This document shows, piece by piece, positions 44,685 to 54,125 of a stretch of 64,000 bases of DNA. Origin of the DNA: Herbaspirillum sp. CF444. Lineage in GTDB: Bacteria; Pseudomonadota; Gammaproteobacteria; Burkholderiales; Burkholderiaceae_D. Location: the NCBI RefSeq assembly GCF_000282135.1, contig NZ_AKJW01000113.1, positions 1-64,000 of the forward strand, given 5' to 3'. Made by a program: the position numbers and the translations under genes. Numbering within the stretch: position 1 is the first letter of the stretch; each line of letters starts with the position of its first letter. The notes beneath the pieces were generated by a model. The model did no database searches. It was not told the DNA's origin and worked only from the letters and a program-made list of their open reading frames with translations.

Positions 44685-45296
44685 ATGAAAATATTTGCAT
44701 TTGCCCCACACTCGGCTATTTGGACACATGCCTTTTCGGAGACGCTGGTCCTCGAAGCTTTGCAGCAAGCCGGCAACGAGGTGGTCTACGTATCTTGTGG
44801 CGGGCAGTTCAAAGGATATTGCATCCCCATGAGCGCCTATGGCGTCTCTGAAGAATCCTCGGCAGTTGAGAAACAAAAAGTATGCAACCGTTGCACTGCT
44901 CACAAACGCAAGGCTTATCGATGGTCTGCATTCGAATATTATCGTTCGCTGATCAATATTTCCGAGAGCTTTTCTGCTCGCGAACTCAGCCGTACGTTCA
45001 TCGCTCGTGCATTCAGGCGGATTGTCTGTGCCATCAGGCCTGATAGGGCGAAAATTCGAGATTGCAGGAACAGAGCGGGGCATCTGCATTCGCGAAATTT
45101 GCTTAATAAAATTGCCGTCAATGGCAGTAAGTCTTTATTCGACGAGGTCAATCCGTCTACTTTTGAGCAGGTGTCCTTCGAACGGAAAACCGAGTTTTTC
45201 AAAAGAGAGGTTGCGAAGATTGTCCGGGCAATCTATGGCAGCGAGTTGAATACGCCGGCAGGAGGCCTCGGCGACAAACTTAAGAAGGTCGCATGA
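44685..45296 (+). pseudogene. Probable truncated or internally deleted glycan-biosynthesis gene
   Basis: 203 residues. The start (MKIFAFAPHSAIWTHAF) and VCNRCTAHK resemble the N-terminus of much larger glycan-locus proteins of about 500-600 residues; the end looks like a normal C-terminus. The middle (about 115-160) is poor and may reflect deletion and frameshift. The intact ATGA overlap with the ABC flippase suggests it was once full length, or is kept for coupling. It could also be a genuine short protein. Confidence 0.45.
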
Positions 45297-47065
45297 AGTT
45301 TCTGTTCAAATTCATTGGCCGGCGCAAAATTGCGGCATTCCTTATCGGTGCTCTTCTATTATCGGTATTTGATCTTGCTGGGATCGCTATTATTTTTCCC
45401 TATTTAAAGCTCATTGCCGAGCCAGAGGTTATTGATTCCCATCGCTATCTGCGTGCGTTTTATGAGATCGTTGGATTCAACTCCCATGAACAATTCATGT
45501 ATGCAGTTAGTTTTTGCTTGCTGGTATTTTTCTCGTTAAAGACAATATGCATACTTCTTCTCAATAAGTTGCAATATAAGGGCTTGGCCGAAATTGCTCA
45601 TCGTCTGACAACAGAGTTGTTCGGCATGTTGATGACGGCGCGCTATGATTTTTTTCTACGTCGCGCGCCATCTGAATTGCTGGGGATGAACTATTCTTAT
45701 TCATCCCAGGTTGTCTTGAGTTTTCAGGCGTGGCTCGGGATCGTCAACGAGTTCATTTTCTTTATGTTGTTCTTTTGCATTTCAGTCTATGTGCAACCGT
45801 TGGCAACGATGATTATCGCAGGGGGCATAATTCTGATTGTGGTGGTGCTCTATCTTTTGATCATCAAAAGAATCGTGCGTTATGGGAAGCAGCAGAATCT
45901 GATTGATGCTGCTCGCCATCGATGGACTTATGCAACGGTTTCCAGTATTAAAGACGCCAAGATCATGGGTTTGGGAAATACGTTCTATGAGCGAACTGAG
46001 GAACTTTCGGAGAAGACCCGGGAAATAGCTTGGCGTAATAGTTTCGCTAGTGCTCTGCCACGCGTGAGCATCGAATACGTCATGATTACCGCTTTTATTT
46101 TTGCTGCGGTGCTGTTCATGCGCTCCGGCATCAGCATGGAAAAGATGCTGCCGGTGTTGGGACTGATGGCGTTGAGCGCCTTGCGGGCGTTGCCGGCATT
46201 TGGACGTTTGACCGGTTATTACAGTACGTTCCGTTACTCGAGGAATTATCTCGACAAGTTGGCGGAGTTTCATTCGACGCTCGCGCAAAGCCGTCAGGAG
46301 ATTGTCCATCTCGACATCCCGTTTGAGAAGAAAATCGAGATCGAACATCTGCGGTTCAGTTATCCGGACAAGGAAATCATCAGCGATCTGTCGATAACAA
46401 TACGGAAAGGGCAATCCGTGGGTATCGTCGGTGCTTCCGGTTCCGGGAAAAGTACGCTGTTGGATGTCATTACCGGTCTTCAGGAAAAGGCCGGCGGACG
46501 TTTTTTGCTGGATGATATCGAGGTGGATCCGTATTCAAGCGATGCAATTCGACGTTATGTCGGCTACGTGCCGCAACAAATCGCCCTGATCGACGAATCG
46601 ATTGCCTTCAACGTCACGTTCACGCATGACTATGACCGTAGCAAGCTCAACGAGGTGCTTAAAGTCGCCAATCTCAGTGCGTTTGTCGATGCGTTGCCTG
46701 AAGGAGTCGATACCTCTGTCGGAGAGGCCGGAGTGCGTCTCTCGGGAGGCCAGAAGCAACGTCTGGGGATTGCGCGGGCATTGTATCGAGATCCGCAGAT
46801 TCTCATTTTCGATGAATCCACGAGTGCGCTGGACAATATTACGGAGAAAGAACTTTCGGATGAAATCCAGGCGCTTGCCGGAAACAAGACGCTGATTATC
46901 GTCGCGCATCGTTTGACGACGATCATGCATTGCGACGTTATTTACGTGATGCAGGATGGTAAGATCGTCGCCAGCGGAAAACACGCCGAGCTGCTGCAGA
47001 ACAGTTCCTTGTATCGGGCAATGAATCTTCCCGGGGAAAAAAACGAGAGTAATGATCAATCTTGA
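45293..47065 (+). CDS. ABC transporter, PglK/MsbA-like lipid-linked sugar flippase
   Basis: 590 residues: six hydrophobic helices in the first 310 residues, then an ATPase domain with Walker A GASGSGKST, signature LSGGQKQR, Walker B LIFDEST and the H-loop AHRLTT. A half-transporter acting as a homodimer. The PglK type flips undecaprenyl-linked oligosaccharides. Since the locus also encodes a Wzx-like flippase, two export routes or redundancy exist. This gene is notably A+T rich. Confidence 0.88.
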   Translation: MKFLFKFIGRRKIAAFLIGALLLSVFDLAGIAIIFPYLKLIAEPEVIDSHRYLRAFYEIVGFNSHEQFMYAVSFCLLVFFSLKTICILLLNKLQYKGLAEIAHRLTTELFGMLMTARYDFFLRRAPSELLGMNYSYSSQVVLSFQAWLGIVNEFIFFMLFFCISVYVQPLATMIIAGGIILIVVVLYLLIIKRIVRYGKQQNLIDAARHRWTYATVSSIKDAKIMGLGNTFYERTEELSEKTREIAWRNSFASALPRVSIEYVMITAFIFAAVLFMRSGISMEKMLPVLGLMALSALRALPAFGRLTGYYSTFRYSRNYLDKLAEFHSTLAQSRQEIVHLDIPFEKKIEIEHLRFSYPDKEIISDLSITIRKGQSVGIVGASGSGKSTLLDVITGLQEKAGGRFLLDDIEVDPYSSDAIRRYVGYVPQQIALIDESIAFNVTFTHDYDRSKLNEVLKVANLSAFVDALPEGVDTSVGEAGVRLSGGQKQRLGIARALYRDPQILIFDESTSALDNITEKELSDEIQALAGNKTLIIVAHRLTTIMHCDVIYVMQDGKIVASGKHAELLQNSSLYRAMNLPGEKNESNDQS

Positions 47066-47210
47066 TCTTCCGCCGGGACGGCTCGGATAGACCAGGCACC
47101 GGGTAAGATCACATACTATCCAACCGTATTGGCATGAACACGAGAGACATGCGGTACCGAGAAGGCATTGTGCAGATACGTTATCTGGACAGAAAAGACA
47201 TACGCGAAAA

Positions 47211-47912
47211 ATGACAATCATCCAAAAACTGAGGGAGCATCTGTTTCATTTGCGCGCCCGATTCAGCGACGTCTACGGAGTGCGGGTCTATTCTCAAGAA
47301 GGCGAAGACATGGTCTTGCGCCGCATCTTTGACGGCAAACGCGAAGGTTTTTTTGTGGATGTCGGGGCGCACCATCCATCTCGTTTTTCGAACACGCAAT
47401 ATTTCTATCGTCGAGGATGGCGAGGGATCAATATCGAGCCGAATCCCGACGCCATTTCAGTTTTTCAGCGTTGCCGAAAGTCGGATGTCAATCTGCAATA
47501 TGGTGTCGCCGAGACACAGGGGGTGTTGAAATACTACCGGTTCGATGAACCTGCGCTCAACAGCTTTGATGCTGCGCTGGTTCAGGATCGGCTCGACAAT
47601 ACGTCCTACAAGGTCATCGACACGATACTGGTTCCGGTACGACGGCTGGACGAAATTTTGAGCGAGCATTTGCCGGCCGGTCAGCATATCGATTTTTTGA
47701 CGATCGATGTCGAGGGGTTGGATTTTGAAGTGTTGAAGTCCAACAACTGGTCTTTGTATCGCCCCTCATGCGTGCTGGTCGAAGCATTGGAGAGCAGTCT
47801 CGACGATGCTGCGAACAATGAACTGTACAAGTTCATGAAAGAGAATGGCTACACATTGTTTGCCAAGACGTTCAACACGTGGATATTCCGAGCAGTGCTG
47901 CGTGCGGCATGA
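47211..47912 (+). CDS. FkbM-family methyltransferase
   Basis: 233 residues. VDVGAHHPSRFSNTQYF is the SAM motif I variant of FkbM enzymes, with IEPNPDAI and LTIDVEGLDFEVL downstream. It probably O-methylates a sugar of the glycan. It starts 145 bases after the ABC gene and is followed closely by a glycosyltransferase. Confidence 0.88.
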   Translation: MTIIQKLREHLFHLRARFSDVYGVRVYSQEGEDMVLRRIFDGKREGFFVDVGAHHPSRFSNTQYFYRRGWRGINIEPNPDAISVFQRCRKSDVNLQYGVAETQGVLKYYRFDEPALNSFDAALVQDRLDNTSYKVIDTILVPVRRLDEILSEHLPAGQHIDFLTIDVEGLDFEVLKSNNWSLYRPSCVLVEALESSLDDAANNELYKFMKENGYTLFAKTFNTWIFRAVLRAA

Positions 47913-47924
47913 AGCTAAGGTCTT

Positions 47925-48839
47925 ATGATGACTGCTAGCCTTGCCCCCATCGTCCTGTTTGTCTATAACCGGTTGGATCATACCCGGCAGACGATCCTTG
48001 CCCTGCAAAAGAATCTGCTCGCCGAGAAAAGCGACTTGTTCATTTTTTCCGATGCGGCAAAAGATGCGGGCGCAATGCCTGCGGTGAGTGATGTCAGGGA
48101 TTTCGTGCGCACGGTGACGGGTTTTAAATCCGTGACCTTGATTGAACGCGAACGGAATATGGGATTGGCAAATTCCGTCATTGACGGAGTAGGAATGATT
48201 TGTGCCCAATACGGAAAAGTCATCGTACTGGAAGACGATTTGGTCACCTCCCCCCATTTCTTGCAATACATGAATGCCGCTCTCGACGAATATGAGTTTG
48301 TCGATCAGGTCATCAGCATTCACGGCTACATTTATCCTACCGCTTCACGTCTGCCGTCGACTTTTTTCTTGCGCGGTGCGGATTGTTGGGGGTGGGCGAC
48401 GTGGAAGCGTGGCTGGGATTTCTTTGAGTCGGATGCGAAGAAGCTGCAGGATGCCTTGCTCGCCGGTGGAGAAGTGTCGACTTTTGATTTTGAGGGCAGT
48501 TATGGATATGCTGAAATGCTGCAGCAACAAATCGAAGGCAAAGTCAATTCCTGGGCAATCCGCTGGTATGCAAGTGCATTTCTCGCGAACAAGCTGACGC
48601 TGTACCCAGGGGTCAGCCTGGTTCACAATATCGGGCATGACCGGACCGGCACGCATGGCGGCAATACGGATGATTTTAGCGGCGAGATCGCAACAACAGC
48701 CATACCGGTCGGGGGAATCCCGATCGAACCCAGTGTCGTTGCCTACGAAGCAATCCGTGTCTATTTCCTGTCGCTGAGAAAAACACTTGGACAACGCATC
48801 TTGAATAAACTTCGCTCATGGTGGCATAGACTGGCATGA
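47925..48839 (+). CDS. Glycosyltransferase, GNT-I/GT2-like
   Basis: 304 residues. GT-A fold with VIVLEDDLVTSPHFL (Asp motif for metal and nucleotide sugar), FRNMGLAN-like ERNMGLANSV and WGWATWKRGW, as in the GNT-I-like bacterial transferases. Overlaps the next methyltransferase gene by ATGA. Its donor is unknown. Confidence 0.85.
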   Translation: MMTASLAPIVLFVYNRLDHTRQTILALQKNLLAEKSDLFIFSDAAKDAGAMPAVSDVRDFVRTVTGFKSVTLIERERNMGLANSVIDGVGMICAQYGKVIVLEDDLVTSPHFLQYMNAALDEYEFVDQVISIHGYIYPTASRLPSTFFLRGADCWGWATWKRGWDFFESDAKKLQDALLAGGEVSTFDFEGSYGYAEMLQQQIEGKVNSWAIRWYASAFLANKLTLYPGVSLVHNIGHDRTGTHGGNTDDFSGEIATTAIPVGGIPIEPSVVAYEAIRVYFLSLRKTLGQRILNKLRSWWHRLA

Positions 48840-49672
48840 TCGGAAAATCACTCAAGCGGCTGCTCAAAAATTGCATTCCTCCGGGAGCAATGGCGATACG
48901 GCATTTTTTTTCGAGATCGCGCATTCGTTTTGTCGGACATTTTGCTTCCTGGGAAGCCGCTGCCGGCGCCTCCAAAGGATACGACGATAGCCGCATACTG
49001 GAACAGGTCAGCAATGCGCTGATGCAGGTGAAGTCCGGCAAGGCGATATACGAGCGGGACTCTGTCCTGTTTGACGAAGTGCATCACTCTTTCCCGTTGC
49101 TTGCCGGTCTGTTAAGGGTGGCGGTGGAGAATGGCGGTCAGCTGACCGTGCTGGATTTCGGCGGTTCTCTTGGCAGCAGTTACTTTCAATGCAAGCATTT
49201 CTTGCCGGATAGCGTAGCGCTGACCTGGTGCGTGGTCGAGCAAGAGAAGTTCGTTCAGCGTGGTCGCGATGCATTTGCAACGGATGAGTTGCAATTTTTC
49301 TTTTCAATTGAAGAGTGCCTCGCGCAGCATCGCCCGCATGTCGTTTTATTTGCCAGTGTGTTGCAGTATCTGGAAAAGGCGGATCAGATCCTGGATAGTG
49401 TCGTCGCGGCATCCATTCCTTATGTCCTGATTGACCGGACCCCGTTCATTGCCCGGCAGGATGATTGGATATGCGTGCAAGAGGTGCCTGCATCGATTTA
49501 CGAGGCCAGCTATCCGTGCGCCTTGCTCAGTAGTGAAAGATTGGTGCGGCGTTTCTCGGCTGACTATCATCTCATCGCCGATTTTGAGGCGTTGGGCGGA
49601 GACGGGTACGTGCAGACTGGAATCCGCATGTTCCCGTTTGAGTATCGAGGAATGATCTGGCGGCGGTATTGA
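48836..49672 (+). CDS. TIGR04325-like methyltransferase
   Basis: 278 residues. VLDFGGSLGSSYFQCKHFL is a SAM-binding motif I, and FASVLQYLEKADQIL is the later strand-helix. I recall this form as the TIGR04325 group found in glycan loci. It is coupled to the preceding transferase. It probably methylates a sugar or terminates chains; which position is unknown. Confidence 0.8.
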   Translation: MIGKSLKRLLKNCIPPGAMAIRHFFSRSRIRFVGHFASWEAAAGASKGYDDSRILEQVSNALMQVKSGKAIYERDSVLFDEVHHSFPLLAGLLRVAVENGGQLTVLDFGGSLGSSYFQCKHFLPDSVALTWCVVEQEKFVQRGRDAFATDELQFFFSIEECLAQHRPHVVLFASVLQYLEKADQILDSVVAASIPYVLIDRTPFIARQDDWICVQEVPASIYEASYPCALLSSERLVRRFSADYHLIADFEALGGDGYVQTGIRMFPFEYRGMIWRRY

Positions 49673-49787
49673 CGTTTGATTTTTCATTTCACAGGCACTG
49701 GCAATCCAGGGCGCAGAATTCCCCGGAGGACAGCGCCATTAATCATGCGACGTCGTAATGAGGCGAAAATGAACGCCCGAAATATCT

Positions 49788-50744
49788 ATGCATAATTTTT
49801 GTACCCTATTTGACTCCAACTATCTGACCCGCGCTTTGGTGTTATACCGCTCGCTGGTCAGGACGGGGGACGAGTTCACGTTATATGCGGTCTGTTTTGA
49901 CGACCTGGCTTATGAGGCGTTGGGCAAGCTGGCATTGCCCGGGTTGGTCGCCATACCGCTCGGCGAATTTGAAACGGCCGGTTTGCTGGCGGTAAAACCG
50001 CAGCGCAGCGCCGGTGAATACTGCTGGACATGTACGCCGCATGTCATTCGCCACGTGCTGGACACGTATCGGCTTGACGAGGTGACTTATCTCGATGCCG
50101 ATCTTTGTTTTTACGCCAAGCCATCGCTGTTGCTGCAGGAGTTCGCGCAGAGCGGGGCATCCGTATTGATCACCTCGCATCGCTACACGCCCAGATACGA
50201 TCAGTCGGCGGCATCGGGTACCTATTGCGTGCAATTCATGACATTCAAGTCGGACTCGCGCGGATTGACCGTGCTTCAGTGGTGGCAGGACCGATGCCTG
50301 GAATGGTGCTACAACCGCGTGGAAGATGGCAAGTTCGGCGATCAGAAGTATCTTGACGACTGGCTGGAACGGTTTGACGGAGTCCATGCCCTGCGCCATA
50401 TCGGCGGCGGCGTCGCGCCATGGAATGTGCAGCAATATGATGTTCATGTCGCGGACGGCGCACTCCATGCGAACGATGCCATGCTGGTGTTTTACCATTT
50501 CCATGGTTACAAGCAATATGCCGACGGCACGCTTGAGCTAGGTGCTTATCGGCTGGCCGGATCCGTCAGGGAATTGCTGTACCGGCCTTACGTGCAGGGC
50601 CTGGCCGAGGCCAGGCGCGAAGTAAGTGCGGTCCTGCCCGGATTCGACAGGGGCAACGCAACCAAGGTGGTGTCGTGGAAGACGCCGCTGCGCAACATCA
50701 GACGGCGTATCAAAGGGGAGTTCAATGAATACCAGTCCTTATAA
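49788..50744 (+). CDS. Glycosyltransferase, GT8-like
   Basis: 318 residues. TYLDADLCFY carries the DxD metal motif; GDQKYLDDW and FYHFHGYK are typical of nucleotide-diphospho-sugar transferases resembling GT8. Soluble or peripheral, cytoplasmic side. The SDR gene that follows starts 20 bases before its stop. Confidence 0.85.
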   Translation: MHNFCTLFDSNYLTRALVLYRSLVRTGDEFTLYAVCFDDLAYEALGKLALPGLVAIPLGEFETAGLLAVKPQRSAGEYCWTCTPHVIRHVLDTYRLDEVTYLDADLCFYAKPSLLLQEFAQSGASVLITSHRYTPRYDQSAASGTYCVQFMTFKSDSRGLTVLQWWQDRCLEWCYNRVEDGKFGDQKYLDDWLERFDGVHALRHIGGGVAPWNVQQYDVHVADGALHANDAMLVFYHFHGYKQYADGTLELGAYRLAGSVRELLYRPYVQGLAEARREVSAVLPGFDRGNATKVVSWKTPLRNIRRRIKGEFNEYQSL

Positions 50745-51720
50745 CGGCAAACGCGTATTGATTACCGGAGGAATCGGTTTTATCGGTTCGAATCTGGCGC
50801 GACGTCTGGTTGGCCTTGGTGCGCATGTCACGCTGGTGGACAGCCTGATTCCGACATACGGCGGCAACCTGTTCAACATTGCGGATATTCGCGATCGCAT
50901 CGACTGCAATATCAGCGATGTCCGCGATCCTCATGCAATGGCGTATCTCGTGCGGGATCAGGATTACTTGTTCAATCTGGCGGGGCAGACCAGCCATATG
51001 GATTCGATGACGAATCCACGCGCCGACCTGGACATCAACGCCGCCGCGCAGCTCACTATCCTCGAAGCCTGCCGGGCGGCCAATAGCAACGTGAAGATCA
51101 CCTTCGCGAGTACCCGTCAGTTATACGGCAAGCCGGACTATCTGCCGGTCGACGAGCGTCATCCTATCCGTCCTGTTGACGTGAATGGCATCAACAAGCT
51201 TGCCGGCGAGTGGTATCACCTGCTCTACAACAACGTCTACGGCATTCGCGCGTGCGCCTTGCGGCTGACCAATACCTACGGGCCGGCCATGCGCGTGAAG
51301 GATGCGCGCCAGACCTTTTTGGGCATCTGGATCAGGTCGTTGATTGAAGGCGGTCCGATCAAGGTTTTCGGCGATGGCAAGCAACTGCGTGATTTCAACT
51401 ACGTCGATGATTGTGTCGACGCGCTGCTGCTGGTGGGCGCGAGCGATCATGCCAACGGCAAAGTCTACAACCTGGGCAGCAAGGAAGTCATCGATCTGGG
51501 CAGTCTGGCAGACATGCTGGTCGGACTGGGCTATGGCGGCAAATATGAACTGGTGCCGTTTCCGGCAGAGCGCAAGGCGATCGACATCGGCGATTACTAC
51601 AGTGATTTCAGCCTGATATCGCAAGAGCTCGGATGGGAGCCGAAGATCGGTTTGCAAGAAGGACTCAAACGCACGATCGAATACTATAAAGCGCATATTC
51701 CACACTATTTGGATACCTAA
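50725..51720 (+). CDS. Epimerase/dehydratase-like SDR with Asn in place of catalytic Tyr
   Basis: 331 residues of the extended SDR fold (TGGIGFIGSNL, NLAGQTSH, STRQLYG, NTYGP). At the active site Tyr-xxx-Lys reads Asn154-G-I-N-Lys158, so the catalytic Tyr is absent. The DVNGINK stretch may be conserved within a subfamily, suggesting altered chemistry rather than decay. The ATG at 50725 has AGGGGAG upstream. It is contiguous with an aminotransferase. Confidence 0.8.
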   Translation: MNTSPYNGKRVLITGGIGFIGSNLARRLVGLGAHVTLVDSLIPTYGGNLFNIADIRDRIDCNISDVRDPHAMAYLVRDQDYLFNLAGQTSHMDSMTNPRADLDINAAAQLTILEACRAANSNVKITFASTRQLYGKPDYLPVDERHPIRPVDVNGINKLAGEWYHLLYNNVYGIRACALRLTNTYGPAMRVKDARQTFLGIWIRSLIEGGPIKVFGDGKQLRDFNYVDDCVDALLLVGASDHANGKVYNLGSKEVIDLGSLADMLVGLGYGGKYELVPFPAERKAIDIGDYYSDFSLISQELGWEPKIGLQEGLKRTIEYYKAHIPHYLDT

Positions 51721-52824
51721 ATGATATTGATGAACGACTTCAAGGCCGAGCCGCAGGCGGTTCGCGATGCCATGCTGGCGGCCGCCAAGCGAGTGATCGA
51801 CTCGGGCTGGTATGTATTGGGCAAGGAACTGGAAAGCTTTGAGCGCGAATGGGCCGATGCTTGCGGATTGGCGCACGGAGTTGGCGTTGCCAACGGCATG
51901 GACGCCATCGAGATTGCTTTGCGTGCGCTGGAGATCGGTCCGGGCGACGAAGTGATCACGACCTCGATGACGGCTTTTGCGACGGTGCTGGCAATTTCGA
52001 GGGCCGGCGCCATTCCTGTGCTTGCCGATATCGAATCCGACACCGGCTTGTTGTCGCGCGAGAGCGTGCGCCGGTGTATTTCGGAACGGACCAAAGCGGT
52101 GTTGCTGGTGCATCTGTATGGCCAGGTGCGTGACATGGATGCGTGGCGTGCACTATGCGCCGAGCATGAAATCACGCTGATCGAAGATTGCGCACAGGCA
52201 CATCTGGCGACTTGGCAAGGTCAAGTGGCCGGCGCATTCGGCCGGGCCGGCGCGTACAGCTTCTATCCAACCAAAAATCTCGGTGCGCCAGGCGATGCGG
52301 GCATGCTGGTGACCGGGGACGAGGCGCTTGCCAAAAAATCGGCGCGCTTGCGCAACTACGGGCAGAGCGTTCGCTATCATCATCCCGAGCTCGGCATGAA
52401 CAGCCGCCTGGATGAGATCCAGGCGGCCATGCTGTCGGCGAGATTGCATTGGCTTGCAGAATTTACCGATCGCCGGCGAGATATCGCGGATGCCTATTTT
52501 TCCGGGATCGGCAATCCCCGGGTCCGGCCGCTCAGCCGTCCCCAGGAAAAGACCGCGCACGTCTACCATTTGTTCGTCGTCAATTGCGACGCGCGGGATG
52601 AATTGCAAGCGCATTTGAATGCGAATGGCGTGCAAGCGCTGATTCACTATCCTATCCCGGTGCATCATCAGGAGCCGTGTGTCGATGTCAGGCTGGATCC
52701 GCAAGGAATGGCGCGCACCGAGCAGCATGCCAAAACCTGTTTATCCTTGCCATGCCATCCGCAGATGACCGATGCGGATGTGGCGCGCGTGATTGCCGCA
52801 GTCAATGCCTTTAAAAACAGCTGA
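51721..52824 (+). CDS. DegT/DnrJ/EryC1 sugar aminotransferase
   Basis: 367 residues, third aminotransferase of this fold in the SDR/amino-sugar blocks besides LegC. PLP features: NGMDAIEIALRAL, EDCAQAHLA, and Schiff-base Lys in YPTKNLGAPGDAG. It starts directly after the SDR stop, so the two probably make one amino sugar. GDEVITTSMTAFAT fits 3-aminotransferases of dTDP sugars, but this is not firm. Confidence 0.9.
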   Translation: MILMNDFKAEPQAVRDAMLAAAKRVIDSGWYVLGKELESFEREWADACGLAHGVGVANGMDAIEIALRALEIGPGDEVITTSMTAFATVLAISRAGAIPVLADIESDTGLLSRESVRRCISERTKAVLLVHLYGQVRDMDAWRALCAEHEITLIEDCAQAHLATWQGQVAGAFGRAGAYSFYPTKNLGAPGDAGMLVTGDEALAKKSARLRNYGQSVRYHHPELGMNSRLDEIQAAMLSARLHWLAEFTDRRRDIADAYFSGIGNPRVRPLSRPQEKTAHVYHLFVVNCDARDELQAHLNANGVQALIHYPIPVHHQEPCVDVRLDPQGMARTEQHAKTCLSLPCHPQMTDADVARVIAAVNAFKNS

Positions 52825-52898
52825 GCACCTTGTATTTTTCGAGCGGATCGGGAAATACATGCAAATCGCTTGATGACGGAAAAAGAAAGATTTGCGAA

Positions 52899-53843
52899 AT
52901 GAATGGATTTGTCTGCCTTGATCCGCGCTTCAGCACAACGCGGCGCCTCACCCGGAGCAAGCCGTCCGACGCGGGCAATGCATTGGGCTCCTGTCTTGCC
53001 TTGCCTGCCGCAGCCGGTCGCAAAGGCGAAGGAGGCTTGCGCGTCAATGGTTATTTCAAGCAAGCCGAAGCGGGCGGCAATGTCGGCGGCGCGCCATGCG
53101 GCAAACCGCTCATTACGATTATTACGGCCGTTTTCAATGGCGAAAAAACACTGGAGAAATCGATTCTCAGCGTGCTTTCCCAGTCCTACGACAACATCGA
53201 ATACATTGTCGTCGATGGCGGATCCCGGGACGGCACCATCGACATCCTCAAGCAATATGAACACGCCATCGACTATTGGGTGAGCCAGCCGGATGCCGGC
53301 ATCTACGATGCATGGAATCGCGGCGTCCGCCTGGCAACCGGCGACTGGATTGCCTTTCTGGGCGCGGATGATGCGTATGCCGACAACGCAATCGCCGGTT
53401 ACGTCGATTTCATCGCAGCGCATCAGCCGGGCACGCTGGAATATGTCTCTTCGAAGGTGAATCTTATCCGGGATGCGCAGTTGCTTCGCGTCGTGGGACA
53501 TGCCTGGCAATGGCCGGTATTTCGCAGATACATGGGCGTCGCCCACGTGGGATCCATGCATCGCCGTGCATTGTTTGAAAAATATGGTTTGTTTGACGAC
53601 AGCTACAAGATTTGCGGTGACTATGAGTTGTTGCTGCGTCCTCGCGACACACTCGGGGCGGCTTTTTTCGATGCCGTGACCGTGAATATGGAGGTTGGCG
53701 GCGTCAGCGATGCCAATGTCCGGGTATTCGACGAAGCGGCCCGCGCCAAAATCCTGAGCGGCAAGCGGGGCGCATTGGTCAGCCATCTGGAGAAGCATTG
53801 GGCGAAGTTGAAATGGCGGATGCGCAAATACTTGTTTAAATAA
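52899..53843 (+). CDS. Glycosyltransferase family 2
   Basis: About 314 residues. The GT2 fold starts at residue 70: TIITAVFNGEKTLEKSILSVLSQ, VDGGSRDGTID, then FLGADDAYADNA (DD metal motif), with a conserved ICGDYELLLR. The first 65 residues are not homologous in appearance and Gly/Arg rich; the true start may be later. Similar to WcaA/WcaE-type transferases. Confidence 0.85.
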   Translation: MNGFVCLDPRFSTTRRLTRSKPSDAGNALGSCLALPAAAGRKGEGGLRVNGYFKQAEAGGNVGGAPCGKPLITIITAVFNGEKTLEKSILSVLSQSYDNIEYIVVDGGSRDGTIDILKQYEHAIDYWVSQPDAGIYDAWNRGVRLATGDWIAFLGADDAYADNAIAGYVDFIAAHQPGTLEYVSSKVNLIRDAQLLRVVGHAWQWPVFRRYMGVAHVGSMHRRALFEKYGLFDDSYKICGDYELLLRPRDTLGAAFFDAVTVNMEVGGVSDANVRVFDEAARAKILSGKRGALVSHLEKHWAKLKWRMRKYLFK

Positions 53844-54113
53844 CATTTATTCGGCCTGCGCTCTTTTCATGCGACGGCCCGCAGCGTGGCGGCACGGCTG
53901 TCTTGGCAAGGGATTTCTGCTTCCTTGTTGCACGCCCGCCTACCCGAGCCGCATTTGTCGGCATTTGGCATGAAAATGGCCGGTCATCATTCTGTAATGC
54001 ACTAGAATTGCGTTTGTTTTTGCTTAGTGCCGGAGTGTCATCATCAATATCTTCTCAGTTTGCCTATTCGCCGGAATGACGGCAGGTTCGCTTCCTGACG
54101 CCCATGAGTTCAT
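53844..54113. other. Intergenic region, no supported gene
   Basis: 270 bases. TGCCGGAG..TGTCAT and ATGACGGCA near 54028-54082 are an imperfect inverted repeat. A promoter for the GT4 and L-quinovosamine genes may start here, but no clean consensus is seen. Confidence 0.4.
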
Positions 54114-54125
54114 GTGGAGTCTGGT

